Assembly (NCBI GenBank): GCA_003339415.1
Contig: PDHQ01000067.1
Span: 62,001-126,000 of the forward strand
Reading direction: 5' to 3'
Origin: Ophiocordyceps camponoti-saundersi (nom. inval.)
Lineage: Eukaryota > Ascomycota > Sordariomycetes > Hypocreales > Ophiocordycipitaceae
Length of the DNA stretch: 64,000 nucleotides
This document shows positions 13,182 to 25,624 of this stretch, one piece after another. Each line of letters starts with the position of its first letter. Within the stretch, counting starts at the first letter, position 1. The notes beneath the pieces were generated by a model. That model made no database searches. It was not told the origin of the DNA and saw only the letters and a program-made list of their open reading frames with translations. The position numbers were made by a program, and so were the translations under genes.

Positions 13182-14953
13182 ATATAATAATAATAATAAT
13201 ATTAATATGCTAATATACTTTATATAGCTTAAAACTATCTTATATATATTTTAAAAGAGGGAAAAACTAGAGAACTTAAAGTAAAACCTTCCCTTTAAGC
13301 GTTACCTTAGCTTTAAGTTAAACCTTATCCGCGCCTAATACTTTATATATTTAATAAGTTAAGTAATAACTAATTATTAGAAAGCTAATATTTCCTTTAT
13401 AATAAACTTTATAATAATAAGGGTATATATAAACTAAGTTTAATATAAAGTTTATATAGCTTACTTATCTTTCTAGCTATTATTATTATTATAAACTAAA
13501 TCCTTATAATTAATTAAAGTGGCCTTAATAATTTAATTAATTAAGGCTTTTTTAATATAGCTAAGGAATATATAAAGGTTTCACTATCTTATAATAAACC
13601 TTATAATAGCTAGTTTTAAGGGATAGCTAAACTATTATAATAAAGCTATAGATAAGTTTAAAGAAAAGGTTAGGGGAGGTATTATAATATTTACTTTTTA
13701 GCGTTTCCGCCTCTATTATTACTAAACTCTAGTTAATATTAAAAAGGGAGAAGGGGCGGTAGATATAGAGTTTTAGTTTATAAATTTTTAAGGTTAGGAA
13801 ATATATATATCCTTTGCCTAGTCTTATACCGCTCTTATTTTAAAATAAAATTAACTTTACTTAAAATAAAACCCCTAATAAAAAAGGTAATAATATAATC
13901 TTTTCCTATAAGCTATAAGATAAATAAACTTATTTTTTATATATAAAGCGGTAAAATATTTATTATATTATAGCTTTATTATATAATATTTAGTAATATA
14001 TTTAATTTAATAATATTTTAAATATTATTTAGGTTAAACTTTTAATATATATAATTTAGCGTTAAAAATCTTTACTTATATTATTATATTTTTATTATAA
14101 ATCTAGTTTATATCCGCTATATTATTAATAATAATTAGTAAAAAACTTTTCTAAGTCCTTAAATAATATCTTTTTATATATAATTATATTATTAAAATTT
14201 TATTAAAAACTTAATTTCTTTTTAAAAGGCTTCCTTATTACTTTATTATAAAGCTTATATTAGTACTTTTCTTATAATAAGAATATAACCTTTACTAATT
14301 AAGTATATATTTTTTTAAAAATAATATAAAGTTACTTTAAATTAAACTAAAGCTTATAAATAGTATCTTAGAATATTATTATAATATTACTATTAAGTAA
14401 TTTCCTTATTATAAGGACTTAGCCTTACTTACGGAGTTTATAGTTAATATTTATTATAGTTATTTTAAAGCCTTAAACTTAAAGCGGAGTAGTAATAAAG
14501 TTAAAGCGAATTATAAGCTATCGCTTATTTTACTTAGGAATTTATTTTTTAATAGTTTTCTTTAGCACTTTAGCTATAACTATAGCTTATATTAAAGGAA
14601 TTCTATTTCCCCTAAAGGTATAAAAAAAAGAGGAAACTATAGCTATAATAGCTAAGAAGATATTACTAATTAAGAAAATTAAAATAAGGGGGGCGCTATC
14701 CTAAATCTTTTTAAACTCCGCTATTTATTTTATAATTATTTATAAAAAAAAAATATCTTTTAAAATAATCTTATTAATATTTACCTTAGCTTTTAATAAA
14801 ATAATAAGTATAATAAACTCTTAAGTTTAAGATTATTATAATTTATAATAAAGCTATATTCCAGGTAAAAAATTTTCGCGGTCGCGATTAACTTATATAG
14901 CGTTACCCTCCTTTTTAAAGTCGCTCTAATTATAGCTTACTATTATTATAAGG
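13182..14953 (+). repeat. R1b retroposon copy (3' end cut by gypsy LTR)
   Basis: It aligns along about 1.77 kb, inverted, with R1c (17736-19607). It begins at an AAT-repeat (about 13178-13200) that is the counterpart of the TTA-repeat ending R1c. It lacks the last 100 bp or so of R1 because gypsy LTR sequence starts at 14954. It also preserves the unoccupied B1 insertion site near 14737-14757. No reading frame or known motif could be read, and the coding strand is uncertain. Confidence 0.7.
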
Positions 14954-15290
14954 TGAAATCCCTTAATTAAACTTAAGTTAGAGGATTAGATTAAATTATT
15001 TAATATTATATATTAGGGTAACGATAGTTATAATCTCTTTATATTAGTTTAATAATAAGTTTAATAATAATAATTATACTAAGTCTCTTTTTCTATTCCC
15101 TTATCTTCTAATCTCTTATCCTCTAATACTTATCGAATAAAATAAGGGGGTATCTTTATTATAGTCGCTTATAATTACCTCTTTTATTTAAATCTTTTTA
15201 TTATAATCTTCTAGAAATAGCTTAGATTAGGGCGGCGTGCTTTTAATTTCCGCTAACTCGCTTAACTTAAAGCTAGACAGGTTAGAGGCT
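14954..15290 (-). mobile_element. Gypsy family A fragment A3 (LTR plus start of internal region)
   Basis: 14954-15139 is a 186-bp LTR of family A in the minus orientation. It begins TGAAATCCC, keeping the original TG, and ends TCGAATA. The following 150 bp match the A2 sequence just inside its 3' LTR (44140-44290), including the blocks at 15142-15190 and 15220-15250. Homology then stops near 15290 and the rest of the element is missing. The left flank AAGG could be half of a 4-bp target duplication, but with no second LTR this cannot be checked. Confidence 0.75.
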
Positions 15291-16202
15291 AAAGGATTAA
15301 ATAAGCTAATTACAAGGCACACAGAATAGGATTAAGGCAGCGATTAATTAAACGCCCCTTAATTAATAATATATATATATTTAGTCTTAGGATAAGAATA
15401 CCTAACTTAGCAATTAAAGAAATAATAGTTATATAACTAAATAACGTAGCCCCTTTTAGATAGCCCCTACTAGCTAGTCTATTACTAATATTAAAGTAAT
15501 AAATTAAAGTCTAAAAATAAAAATAGATAAAAAGGAGGATAAATAAAAGGAAGAAATAAGCTATAATAGCTTAGTAAATAATTAGATCTCGCTAAATCCT
15601 ATTATAAATAAAAACTTTATAGATAAGGTTTTCCGGTTAGGTTTCTTAAGTATATTAATAGCGTCTAAGACTTATTTAAGAAGAGCCTAATTATTATAAA
15701 GTTCTTTCCGCAGCTTGCTATTCTCTTCCTTAAGTGCTTAAAGCCTGCCGTTAACCTTTATTATTTACTTAGGGGAAGGTGATAAATGTCTAAGTTTAAA
15801 GTTATTAACTTTAAAAAGAGTATTAATCTTCTTTTATATTCTAGCTATAAATACCTATCCGTCCTCTCTATTATCTCTAATAGTCGCTTAATTAGTCTAG
15901 TTATTATTATTATTATACTTTATTATACTATTAATAATAGCTTCCGTTACTATTAGTTTAACTACTATTAATTTAGCTACTACCGTCAGCTTAGTAGCGG
16001 CATTCTTTATAAAGATATTATTTATTTATTAGCTAATAACTTAACTATTATTATCCAAGGAAAAGTTAAAACTAGAAATAGCGATAAGAGGAGCCTTATT
16101 AACTATAAGAGTCTAGGTTAAAGCCTTTATAGTTAATACGCCTTATTTTAAATAGCTTATTTACTTTATTATATAACCCTTAGTTATAAGTGCTACTTTA
16201 GT
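15291..16202. other. Less RIP-mutated segment of unknown origin
   Basis: CpA and TpG survive here more often than in the surroundings (for example near 15311-15345, 15708-15750, 15780-15800 and 15985-16000). The segment is therefore younger, single copy, or was shielded. It holds the coiled-coil coding remnant at 15627-15747 and leads into a hAT-like end at 16203. It may be the body of a DNA transposon fragment. Confidence 0.45.
15590..15770 (-). pseudogene. Coiled-coil remnant, possibly the C-terminus of a transposase
   Basis: On the minus strand 15747-15627 reads as a leucine-heptad segment with the pattern L-x2-L-x2-EN-x2-LRKEL, then ALLKQVLDAI if TAG/TAA are taken as RIP-converted CAG/CAA. 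A basic KKPNRK follows. Fungal pogo/Fot-type DDE transposases often carry such a short coiled coil followed by a basic stretch after the catalytic domain, so that is one candidate; a bZIP dimerisation region is another. No DDE residues are readable upstream (15800-16200), where stops are frequent. This is a remnant and not a working gene. Confidence 0.35.
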
Positions 16203-16375
16203 AGCAGGGTTTAAAATTAGTTAGTCTTTAGTTAGTTAGGACTACCTAAAAAAAGTCTAGACTAAAATACGTACCTTTTAGTTAGTCTTTAGTTAGTTAC
16301 TATAAGGACTTTAATTAGTCCTTAAATATAGGGACTAACTAACTAAAGACTAAAAACTAAAAGGACTAAAGTTTT
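16203..16375. mobile_element. hAT-like terminal region or MITE with repeated TTAGTTAGTC motifs
   Basis: It starts with CAGGGTT at 16205. The motif TTAGTTAGTCTTTAGTTAGT occurs at about 16217-16237 and 16280-16299, and inverted at about 16331-16352. The segment 16276-16365 can fold into a long hairpin (left arm ending TATAAGGACT, right arm AGGGACTAAC...TAAAAGG). CAGGG ends and short subterminal direct and inverted repeats are typical of hAT transposons and their MITEs. The opposite end was not found, so the element limits are unknown. Confidence 0.45.
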
Positions 16376-17735
16376 AGTTAGCTTACGTAAGCTATTTTAT
16401 TTTAAAAACAATACTATTAGATAGCGCGACTAATATAGTATATAAAAATTAAGTTTTTTTTTATTAGATTATTATTAAGCGAGGAAGAAAATCTTTAATT
16501 TAATATATTTAAAAGAGAAATAAAAACTAATAATAATAAGAGTAATAACTTAAAAAGTAATAGTAAAATAAATAATAAGAATATAATATAATTTTAAAAA
16601 GGCCTTAATATAATTTAAATAAGCTTAATTATAAAAATTTTAAAACTTATAAGATTATTAATATATAAAGAGTAAATATTAATAAAAAAAAATATTATTA
16701 GTTAGAAAAATTTATTTAATAATAAATAAAAAACTAGCTATAAAAGAAAACTTATAAGCTTTAATCTTTTTTTTCTAAAGCTTTATTTTCCTCTTCTTTA
16801 ATTTTCTAGAAATTAGTAAGCGTTAAATTCTAATTTTTAATAAGATTAACTATTTTATAGTTTTAGGTTTTAAATTATTCCTAGATAATATACTAATATT
16901 ACTAGAAATAGAAACAATAGCCTCGATTAAGGCTAATATAGCTAGAATAGCTAAAAATTTTCTAGCTAAAATTATTAAAGTAGGGATGTAGAAAGCGTTA
17001 TTTTTCTAATATAAGAGTAGGTTACTTTAAGAAATAATTAGTAAATAAGGAGAAAAAATTATAAAAAAAATATATAACTATACCTTAAAAGGTAAATAAG
17101 CTTCTAAAAGGTATTATTTTAATTCTTCGTTAGTTTCTATTTTTTTAGATAATAAACTAAAGTCGAACTCTTCTAAGATAAACGTTCTAAGACTTCCTAA
17201 GTTTATTTCTTTATTTTCTATAGTTTTATAGCTAAAAGTAATTAGGAAAAAATTATAAAAAAAATAATCTTACTTATAAAATATAATCCTCTTAAAAAAG
17301 ATATAAGATATCTTTTTTTATAGCTAAATAGTAATAAAGAAAGCCGTTTTCCTTAAAATAAATATCTTTATACTATAAGTCTAATATAATAGCAAATAAA
17401 TAAGGTTAGAAAGCTAGTAAGTTATTTTTTTAAGTTATTTTAAAAAGTACTTCTCTAGCTTTTTAAAGCCTTTTATTATATAGGTTTTAAAAGTAATAGA
17501 ATAAGAAGATTAAAAAGTAATTAATAAGTATTTTAAAAAATAAAAAAAAGAAAAATACCTAGCTTTTTTAAAAATTAGAAAATTCTTTATATAATTTAAT
17601 AAGCTGATTAAAAATCTAATAAATAAAAAGTAATCCTTCTAAACTTATTATATAAAAGTAGCTTTATAAATAAATAAAAAAAGTTAAAAAAACGTTAAAA
17701 ATAGCTTTAAAATCTTTTAAAGCTTCCTATTCCTT
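16376..17735. other. Unassigned RIP-mutated sequence left of R1c
   Basis: About 1.36 kb of AT-rich DNA with no readable gene. It is the target region into which R1c inserted and continues at 19620. Minus-strand translation gives only short hydrophobic runs between stops. Confidence 0.45.
17724..17735. repeat. R1c target-site duplication, left copy
   Basis: TTCCTATTCCTT here is repeated exactly at 19608-19619, immediately outside the two ends of R1c. A 12-bp variable-length duplication indicates target-primed reverse transcription, not integrase or a DDE transposase. Confidence 0.75.
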
Positions 17736-19607
17736 TAACTTTTATATATTTTATAAACTCCGCGCTTATAGTAACGTAGATATAGACTTTTTATTTTTAT
17801 ATTATAAGCAGACTCCGCTCCCTTTATTACCCTATAGCGATAGCTAGCCTCGCTTAGAGCGACTCCGGGGAGGAGGGCGATATTATATAAGTTAATTATA
17901 ACTACGAAAATTTTTTACTTAAAATATAGCTTTACTCTAAATCGTAATAATCTTAAACTTAAAAGTTTATTATATTTATTACCTTATTAAAAGCTAAGGT
18001 AAATATTAATAAGATTATTTTAAAAAACGCTTTTATTTTTATATAAGTAATTATCGAATAAATAGCGGAGTCTAAAAAGGTTTAAGAAGGTACCCCCCTT
18101 ACTTTAACTTTATTAGTTAGTAATATTTTTTTAGCTATTATAGCTATAGTTTCCTCTCTTTTCTATAGCTTTAAGGGGAGCGGAACTCCTCCGATATAAG
18201 CTATAGTTACGGCTAAAGCGTTAAAGAAAACTATCGAAAAGTAAGTTTCTAAGTAATATAAGTAATAGCTTATAATTTTATCTAACTTTATAGCTATTTT
18301 ACTTTAAGTTTAAGGCCTTAAAATAATTATAATAAATATTAATTATAAATTTTATAAATAGGGCTAAGCTTTTATAATAAGGAAACTACTTAATAGCGAT
18401 ATTATAATAATATTTTAAAATATTATTTATAAGCTTTAGTTTAATTTAAAATAGCTTTATATTACTTTTAGAAGAAAAATATACTTAATTAATAAAAATT
18501 ATACTCTTATTATAATAAAAGTACTAATATAAGCTTTATAATAAGGTAATAAGGAAGCTTTTTATAAGGAGATTAAGTTATTAAATAAAATCTTAATAAT
18601 ATAACTATATATAAAAAGATATTATTTTAAAACTTAGCGAAGCTTTTTAATAATTATTATTAATAATATAGCGGATATAAACTAGATTTATAATAAAAAT
18701 ATAATAATATAAGCGGAAATCTTTAATACTAAATTATATATATTAAAGGTCTAACCTTAATAATATTTTAAATATTACTAACTTAAATATATTACTAAAT
18801 ATTATATAATAAAGCTATAATATAATAAGTATTTTACCGCTTTATATATAAAAAGTAAATCCGCTTACCTTATAGCTTATAGGAAAAGATTATATTATTA
18901 CTTTTTTTATTAAAAATCTTATCTTAGGTAAAGTTAACTTTACTTTAAAATAAGAGTAATATAAGATTAGGCGAAGGATATATATATTACTAATTTTAAA
19001 AGTTTATAGACCGGAACTCTATATATATTACCTCTTCTCCTCCTCCTTTAGCGCTAACTAAAAACTAATAATAGCTAAGGCGGAAACGCTAAAAAGCGAA
19101 TATAATAATACCTTCTCCTTTAACCCTAACTTTATATTTATTTATAGCTCTACTATAATAATCTAGCTATCTTTTAAAACTAACTATTATAGGGTTTATT
19201 ATAAGATAATAAAACTTTTATATATTTTTAAGCTATATTAATAAATCTTTAATAGATTAGATTATTAAGGCCGCCCTAATTAAATATAAGGATTTAGTTT
19301 ATAGCGATAATAATAGCTAAAAAAATAAGTAAGCTATATAAACTTTATATTAAACTTAGTTTATATATATTTTTATTACCGCGGAGTCCGCTTTAGGGGA
19401 AATATAAGCTTTTAAATTATTAGTTAATACTTAACTTATTAAATATATAAAGTGCTAGGTATAGGCGGGGTCTAACCTAAAGCTAAGGTAACGCTTAAGG
19501 GGAGGGTTTTACTTTAAGTTCTCTAGTTTTTCCTCTTTTTAGAATATATATAAGATATTTCTAAGCTATATAAGGTATATTAGCGTATAATTTATTATTA
19601 TTATTAT
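17736..19607 (-). mobile_element. R1c, complete 1.87-kb non-LTR-type retroposon
   Basis: This is the reference copy of repeat R1, inverted relative to R1a and R1b. It is bounded by an exact 12-bp duplication. One end (17736 side) is AACTTTTATATATTTT; the other is a TTA microsatellite (about 19590-19607). R1a lacks the microsatellite end, so by the 5'-truncation rule the microsatellite would mark the 5' end and the element would lie on the minus strand. That orientation is inferred only. At 1.87 kb it is too short for a full LINE with endonuclease and RT, so it may be a non-autonomous or internally deleted LINE-like element. RIP has removed any frame. Confidence 0.68.
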
Positions 19608-19619
19608 TTCCTATTCCTT
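19608..19619. repeat. R1c target-site duplication, right copy
   Basis: An exact repeat of 17724-17735. Confidence 0.75.
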
Positions 19620-22129
19620 ATTAGTAGGAAATACTTTTTTATACTCTTTATATTTTATTAATTTAGAAACTTATTTTAAAGTAGAACAGAATTTTAATAC
19701 TTTTTTAAGTATAAAAAACGTAGAATTCTACCTTATAGCGTTATCTATTTAATTAATTAGTAGTTAAATAAATAATTAATAAATAAAAAAACTTACTAAT
19801 AATAACTTTTATTTTTTTAGATTATTTTTATATTTCCTTTAGATTTTTACTATTATAAACCTTTTTAAAAACGCTATTTAAGCTTTATAATATACTTAAT
19901 AATAAGTAAAATATATTAAAGTTAGTTAAAAAGCGTTATAAAAATAAATAATTAGTAAAAAATTATAATAAGAATAAAAAACTTACTATTATACTTTTAT
20001 AAAGTAGTATTTTTATCTAAAAGTTACCTTTCTAAGTTAGAATTATTAAAAAAGGCTTTAAAGATATCCTAAGCTATTAAATTAATAATATATACTAGGT
20101 AGCGAATTTAGCTAGTAAATTCTTTAGAAAAAAGGTCGTTATAAGCTAAGAAATACGCTTTTAAAAAGGTTTTATTATTAGTAATATTATTATAAGTAAT
20201 ATTAATATAATATTATTAGTAAATTAATAAATTAATAAATAAAGAAATAAAAAAATTATTAATATACTTATTAATAAACTTTAAAGTAATAATAAGGTAA
20301 GCTTTAAAATAGGAAAGAATTTTAATATAAATATAATTTCTAATATATTATTCTAAAAGCTTTTTAAAAGCTAAAAATTATTAGTTTTTATAAATAAATA
20401 AAGAAATTAATAACTCACTTATAAGCTTATAATATAGCTTAAAGTCCGGGGAAATATAAGCTATAATTAAGCTTAAATAGGTATCTTAAGTAGCTAAAGT
20501 TTAGATATTAAAAATAAAGTTATAAAAGCTATTTTTAGATAAGTAACTTATAAAATTATTATTTAACTTTAAAAAGGCTTTATTAAAGTAGTTTTTTAAA
20601 TAATCCTTTAACTTAGCGTAATAAATAGGCCGGTAATCCCTAGAAAAAGTTAATTAAAAATTTAAATAAAAGGAAAATAACTTACTAATTATAATAAGTA
20701 AGAAGCTTATTAAAAAGCTTAGAGTAAATTATAAAAAAAAGAAATATTTATAGTTAAAAGAAAATTAATAATAAAATTCTAAGCTAAATAAGTATTAAAA
20801 GCTAAGTTTAACTTAGCTTATTTTTCGAAAAAATTTTATAAATTTTTTTTAATAAATTATTCTAATATAAAATTAGTAAATTAATAATAAAAAGGCTAAA
20901 AATTTACTTCTTTTTAAGTTTTTTTAGAATTTTTATTATAAGTAATTATTTCGTATTTATTCTTATAATACTAGGATAAATTCGAAGCTTAAAACTTATA
21001 AACTAGAAAAATAAACTCCTTCGAATAGCTATTTATATAAGAAATTTAATTAATAACGCTTTTTTTATAATAAAAAAAGGAAAAAAAAGAAAAAAAAAAA
21101 TACTAATATAGTATAAATAGCTTTTACTTTTTATTCTTTATTTTCCTCGATTAGAAAAAGCTATTAGGTAAATAAGCTATACCGTAAAATATAAATTTTT
21201 AAATTCTTATCTAAGCTTAATTTAAATTTTTTCGTATTATATTAAGAAATAGCTATTTTTTCCTTTTCTTTTCCTTTTTTCGAAAAGCCTAAAAGTTCCT
21301 AAAAAGGTCCCTAATCCGAAAACTTAATATTATCTAATTTTATAGCTATATCGCTATTATAGCTATTAAAATTAGCTAAGGTTATTTAAGAAAGCTTTCC
21401 CTAAAGGTAATTAAAAGCGTATAGTTAAAGTTAAATATTTTATAAGAAACTAAAAAAACTAGGCTAAAAGTAGTTAGCTTTATTATAATCTTAAGGAAAA
21501 AAGCTTCTTAAAAATACCCTTTTTATTTTTATAGCTTATTTAGAATAAGTTATAAAATAGATTAAAGTTATAATATATATAAGTTATAATATATAACTAT
21601 AAAGTTAAAGAAAAAAACTTAGAATTTTTAAAACTGTTCTATATATAAGGAAAATAAGTAAAGGTATTTAATAATATACGATTCCTATTATATTAATATC
21701 GCGCGTTATATTAAGATTACGCTAATCTTAGATTAATATTATCTTAAGTTTAACTTTTCTTTATATATATCCCTAACCTTTTATTTTATTTATATAAAGA
21801 TAGTAATTTTTACGGCGTATACTATATATATTTAACGCGTATTATATTCCTAAATAGCTAATAATATATATATTCTAATATTAAGAACTTTTCTTTTTTC
21901 GTTAAGAATATATATTTATTATATAAGTAATAGGGAGTATAATTAAGTTCTTTTAATAGCTGTTATAAATTAAATTATTTTTCTACTTTTAAAGATTTAT
22001 ATAATTAGAATTTAGTAAATACCTTTTCCTTATTAATTTATTAATAAGTTTAAGTTAATATTATATTAATATCTAATTATTATTTTACTAATTCTTATAT
22101 TACCTCTTATTATTAAAAGTAAATAAGGG
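19620..22129. other. Unassigned RIP-mutated sequence right of R1c
   Basis: 2.5 kb of extremely AT-rich sequence continuing the R1c target region. There is no readable gene. Poly-A/T tracts and AT-rich simple runs are common (for example 21070-21105 and 22135-22155). I detected no copy of it elsewhere in the window. Confidence 0.45.
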
Positions 22130-22515
22130 ATATATTTATTTATTTATTTATATATTAGGGGCTTTTATAATATCTAAAGCTTTTATAATATAATAAGTAA
22201 GAAAAATCCTTTAAAATAGGGCAAAACCCCCTAACTATAAAAAAAAGCTTATTATATACTTATATAAAAATATAATAATAGCTAGCGGTAATATAATATA
22301 ATAAGCCTATTACCTAAGGGTAATCTTAAATAATATAAGAAAAGTAAGGTAAGGAGGGGAGTACGGAGAAAAGGAAAGTCTATAAGGCGCGGGGCGGAAA
22401 AAGCGGGGTAATATAGCGTAGCGTAGGGCGGTATAAGGCGGTATAAGGCGAGGCGGTATAGCGCGGGGTAAAGGAAAGAAAGTCTAAGGGGGGGTAAGGT
22501 AAAATAGCGGGGTAG
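22130..22515 (-). mobile_element. R3 retroposon, RIP-mutated copy (minus strand)
   Basis: The reverse complement of this block aligns with the little-mutated insertion at 35761-36071. Matching landmarks are AGGGGCTTTTATAATATCTAAAG (22157 onward) for the 3' end, the GGGCAAAACCCCCTAACTAT stretch near 22223, and the G-rich segment 22345-22500. Here CpA and TpG are replaced by TpA almost throughout. The tail side is a TTTA microsatellite at about 22135-22152. The G-rich part extends beyond the 5' end of the other copy, so that copy is the shorter one. No coding frame is seen. Confidence 0.68.
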
Positions 22516-24201
22516 CCGCTTTATTATCTATTAGTAATTAAAAAAAGGGGGGCTATATTTTTTTTTCTTTTACCCCCTTTTTTTTTATTAATCTTAAAAG
22601 AAAATATACTTCTAACCCCTTTTTTTTAAACTTTTCCTTTTAATTTTTATAATAAAAGGAAAATAATAAAAATTATATAGCTATATTAATAAAATAATAG
22701 TAATAAATATACTTAAAATTATTTATAATAAGCTTTATAACCTTCTTTATATTATTTATATAACTTAGCTAGCTAATTATAAAATTTTATATTAGAAATA
22801 ATAAGGTAAATAATATTATATAATATTAGTCGCGTATAAAGCTAATAAAATATATAAGCTTATAATTAATTAATTATTTTAATTATATTAAAGCTTAATA
22901 TAAATATTAAAAGGTAAGTAAAGTTAAAAATTAAAAGTAAAGTTAGAATTAAAGCTTAGAATATTAACTAAGTTATAAATATATTTAAAAAAGTTATATA
23001 TTATTATAATAAAGAAAGCGCAGTATATTAATAAAAGAGGATAGCTAAATAGCTTATTAATAAATATAAAATAGTATAAAGTAAAATAAGATTTTAAATA
23101 TAGCTAATAATAAATAATAAGAAAAAATCTAAGTTAACTTATATAATATATAAAAATAGAATAAAATATTAAAGCTTTAACTTAATAAGATAATAATAAT
23201 ATTCTAAGTAAGTATTTTAATAAAGTTAGCTATCTTAATAGCTACCTTTAATATTATTTTTACCGCTAAAACTATTAATACTTCTCCTTAGAAGTTTTAT
23301 ATATTAATATTAATTTACCTTAAAATACTTAATAAATAGATAATTATTAATATAAGCGGAGTAAGAGGCGGGGAGGGGGGTAAAGTAATAATAATAATAA
23401 TTGCGGTAATAAATATAATAATTAAATTATAAGTAAAAATAATAATAATAGTAAATATAGAAAAAGAAGCGGAGGCGGTAGCGGGGGGCGTGGAGGCGGA
23501 GGCGCTAATTTAAATAATAATAGCTATAATAATAATAGCGAAGTTTATAATAAAAATAAAAAAAATAATAATAATAGTAAAAGTATTTATAATAATAATA
23601 ATAATTATTATTATTATTATTATTAGCTTAAAAAACCTTATTATATTATTCTTATAAAAATTTTAATTAAAAATATATTTAAAAATATAAAATTTTTAAC
23701 TTATTATATATAATATAATATATAATCTTAATTAGATATAAAATAGTATTAATTTAAAAAATAATAAATTATTTTAAAATTAACTAATCTAAGTATATTT
23801 AAAAAATATTATTAAAATTTAATATATTTTTAACTTAAATTTACTAAAATTAAAGCTAAAGCTAAAAATAAAGCTAAAAGAAGAAAATAAAATAATAGTC
23901 TAAACGTTAATTTTTATTATATTAATATTAAGAAATAAATTAAATTAAATAATAGTTAGAGAAAATAAAAAAAAGCGAATAAAGTTAAGGGGGTAAGCGG
24001 AGCGGAGGAGATAAGTAATATAAAGAAAAGTAAGGAAAAATAAAAAGTAAGGGAGATAAAGGCTAAAAAGATAGTAAAGGAGAAATTAAAACTTAAGCTA
24101 AATTTTATCTAAATATTAAAATTATCTCCTATAAAGTCTACGTTAATAATATTAAAGCGTATAATAAAAAGTAATAATAATAGCTTAGAGAATAAGCTTA
24201 T
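22516..24201. other. RIP-mutated repeat sequence, probably the left part of D2
   Basis: This lies directly left of the CTTAT target site of element B3 and continues at 43381, so it is part of the host unit D2. It includes a Gly-codon-like stretch at 23461-23509 with repeated GGCGGAGG units and AAT/ATT runs at 23385-23403 and 23589-23625. It might be a low-complexity coding remnant. Nothing is recognised. Confidence 0.45.
23589..23625. repeat. (AAT)n(ATT)n self-complementary microsatellite
   Basis: AAT units followed by ATT units form a palindromic simple repeat. Confidence 0.7.
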
Positions 24202-24502
24202 TATTAGTATTATTATCTTATACCCCTTTATATCTACTATACGATATATATATAAAGGATACCTCGGACATAATAGGAGCTTATAACGACTCGTATATTA
24301 ATACCTAAGTCGTAACTCGTATAACTTAGGGGCTAGGAGATATCTTATAATAGATAAGGAGGTATAGGGGGTAGAATATTAACTAGCTATATAGCTATCC
24401 TTCCTCGTATAAAGTAAGAAAGATATCTATCTTAATTCTATATAATTTAGGTTACCTTTACTTTCTTTACCTTATATATATATATATAAAGATTACTTAA
24501 TA
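24202..24502 (-). repeat. B3 LTR (left; 3' LTR if the element is minus)
   Basis: 301 bp, paired with 43075-43375, which is exactly the same length. Differences are largely C/T and G/A. It is preceded by CTTAT. Confidence 0.85.
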
Positions 24503-24640
24503 TTAATTAGTAATTATATTAGTTATTATTAGTTAACTATAGATTAGCTAGAGTAAGAGACGATTATTATACGACTCTAAAGAGCCCCTATGCCCGCTAT
24601 CGTCTAATACTTATACTTTTACCCTTTTTCTAATAGTAAG

Positions 24641-24745
24641 TTCTAACCGAAAAGCTATATTAGCTTAGTGCTACTACCGAAATTAAAAGATTAAAGTAAC
24701 GTATAATACGTACTAATATTAAAATTCTAACCGAAAAGCTATATT
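24641..24745. repeat. 21-bp direct repeat pair inside B3 beside its LTR
   Basis: The same 21 bases, beginning TTCTAACCGAAAAGC, occur at 24641-24661 and 24725-24745. They lie 84 bp apart in the last 250 bp of B3 internal sequence before A1. Exact identity in mutated DNA suggests recent duplication or constraint. Confidence 0.65.
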
Positions 24746-24751
24746 TACCCG

Positions 24752-24948
24752 TGTTAGATAGGTATTAAAGGATAAGGTATTATAAGATAAGGGATTAGAG
24801 GAAAAGGGGGAGAACTTAGAGGAATTATTATTATTATTAGACTTACTATTAGACTAATATAAAAGGGATCACGACTACTAATACCCTAACATATAATATT
24901 ATATAATCTAATCTAATCTTATAATCTAAGACTAATTAAGGGATTTTA
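24752..24948 (+). repeat. A1 5' LTR
   Basis: It begins with unmutated TG (TGTTAGATAGG) and ends GGGATTTTA. The LTR is followed by TAGTAATAAGAC, which matches the base order after the A2 5' LTR. Restoring TG gives TGGTAATAAG, a possible tRNA primer-binding site (TGG start); the tRNA is not identified. Confidence 0.9.
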
Positions 24949-25624
24949 TAGTAATAAGACTAAGATTTAGCGCGTTACTATATAAGCTATAGAATTAATA
25001 TAACGGTATTATTTAGTAATAATAGCTAAGTATTTAAGGATTTCGGTAAATTACTAAATTAGGAAATAAAGCGAGTTTTAATTAGGTTAAGCGGGAGCTA
25101 CTTAGAGTAAGTCTAGTTATAGCTACCTATTATTACTAAAAAAGCAGCCTTATAATAAGTAAGGTAGGAAGGATTATATAAGCGAGAATAAGGGGGGAAA
25201 GAGGATAAGAGAATATAAGAAAACCTCGTAAGTGCGGATAGTTTTCCCTTTTTTTCCCTTTTTTATTATCGCTAAAAGTAATTAAGATAAGAAAAATATT
25301 AAGATAAGTAAGTAAAAAGGATTAAGGGCGTATAATCTTCCTAGATAGATTAATATTAGAAATCTTTTAATTTAAAAAAATAAATATACTTAAGAAAAGA
25401 AAACTTAGTTTTACTAAATATTTAGTAATTATAAATATTATAAATAAAGGTAAGTTATTAGAGTATACCTAAGGAGTACCTTAAGGTAAAAGATTAGAAA
25501 ATAATATTAGATATAGATATAGGTTTATTATAAGGTTTACTTAGTTTATTAGAAAATTTACTATATTATTTATTTTATCCCCTTTCCCTAGCGGATTAGA
25601 TCGGTTTAATAATTATATATCTCG

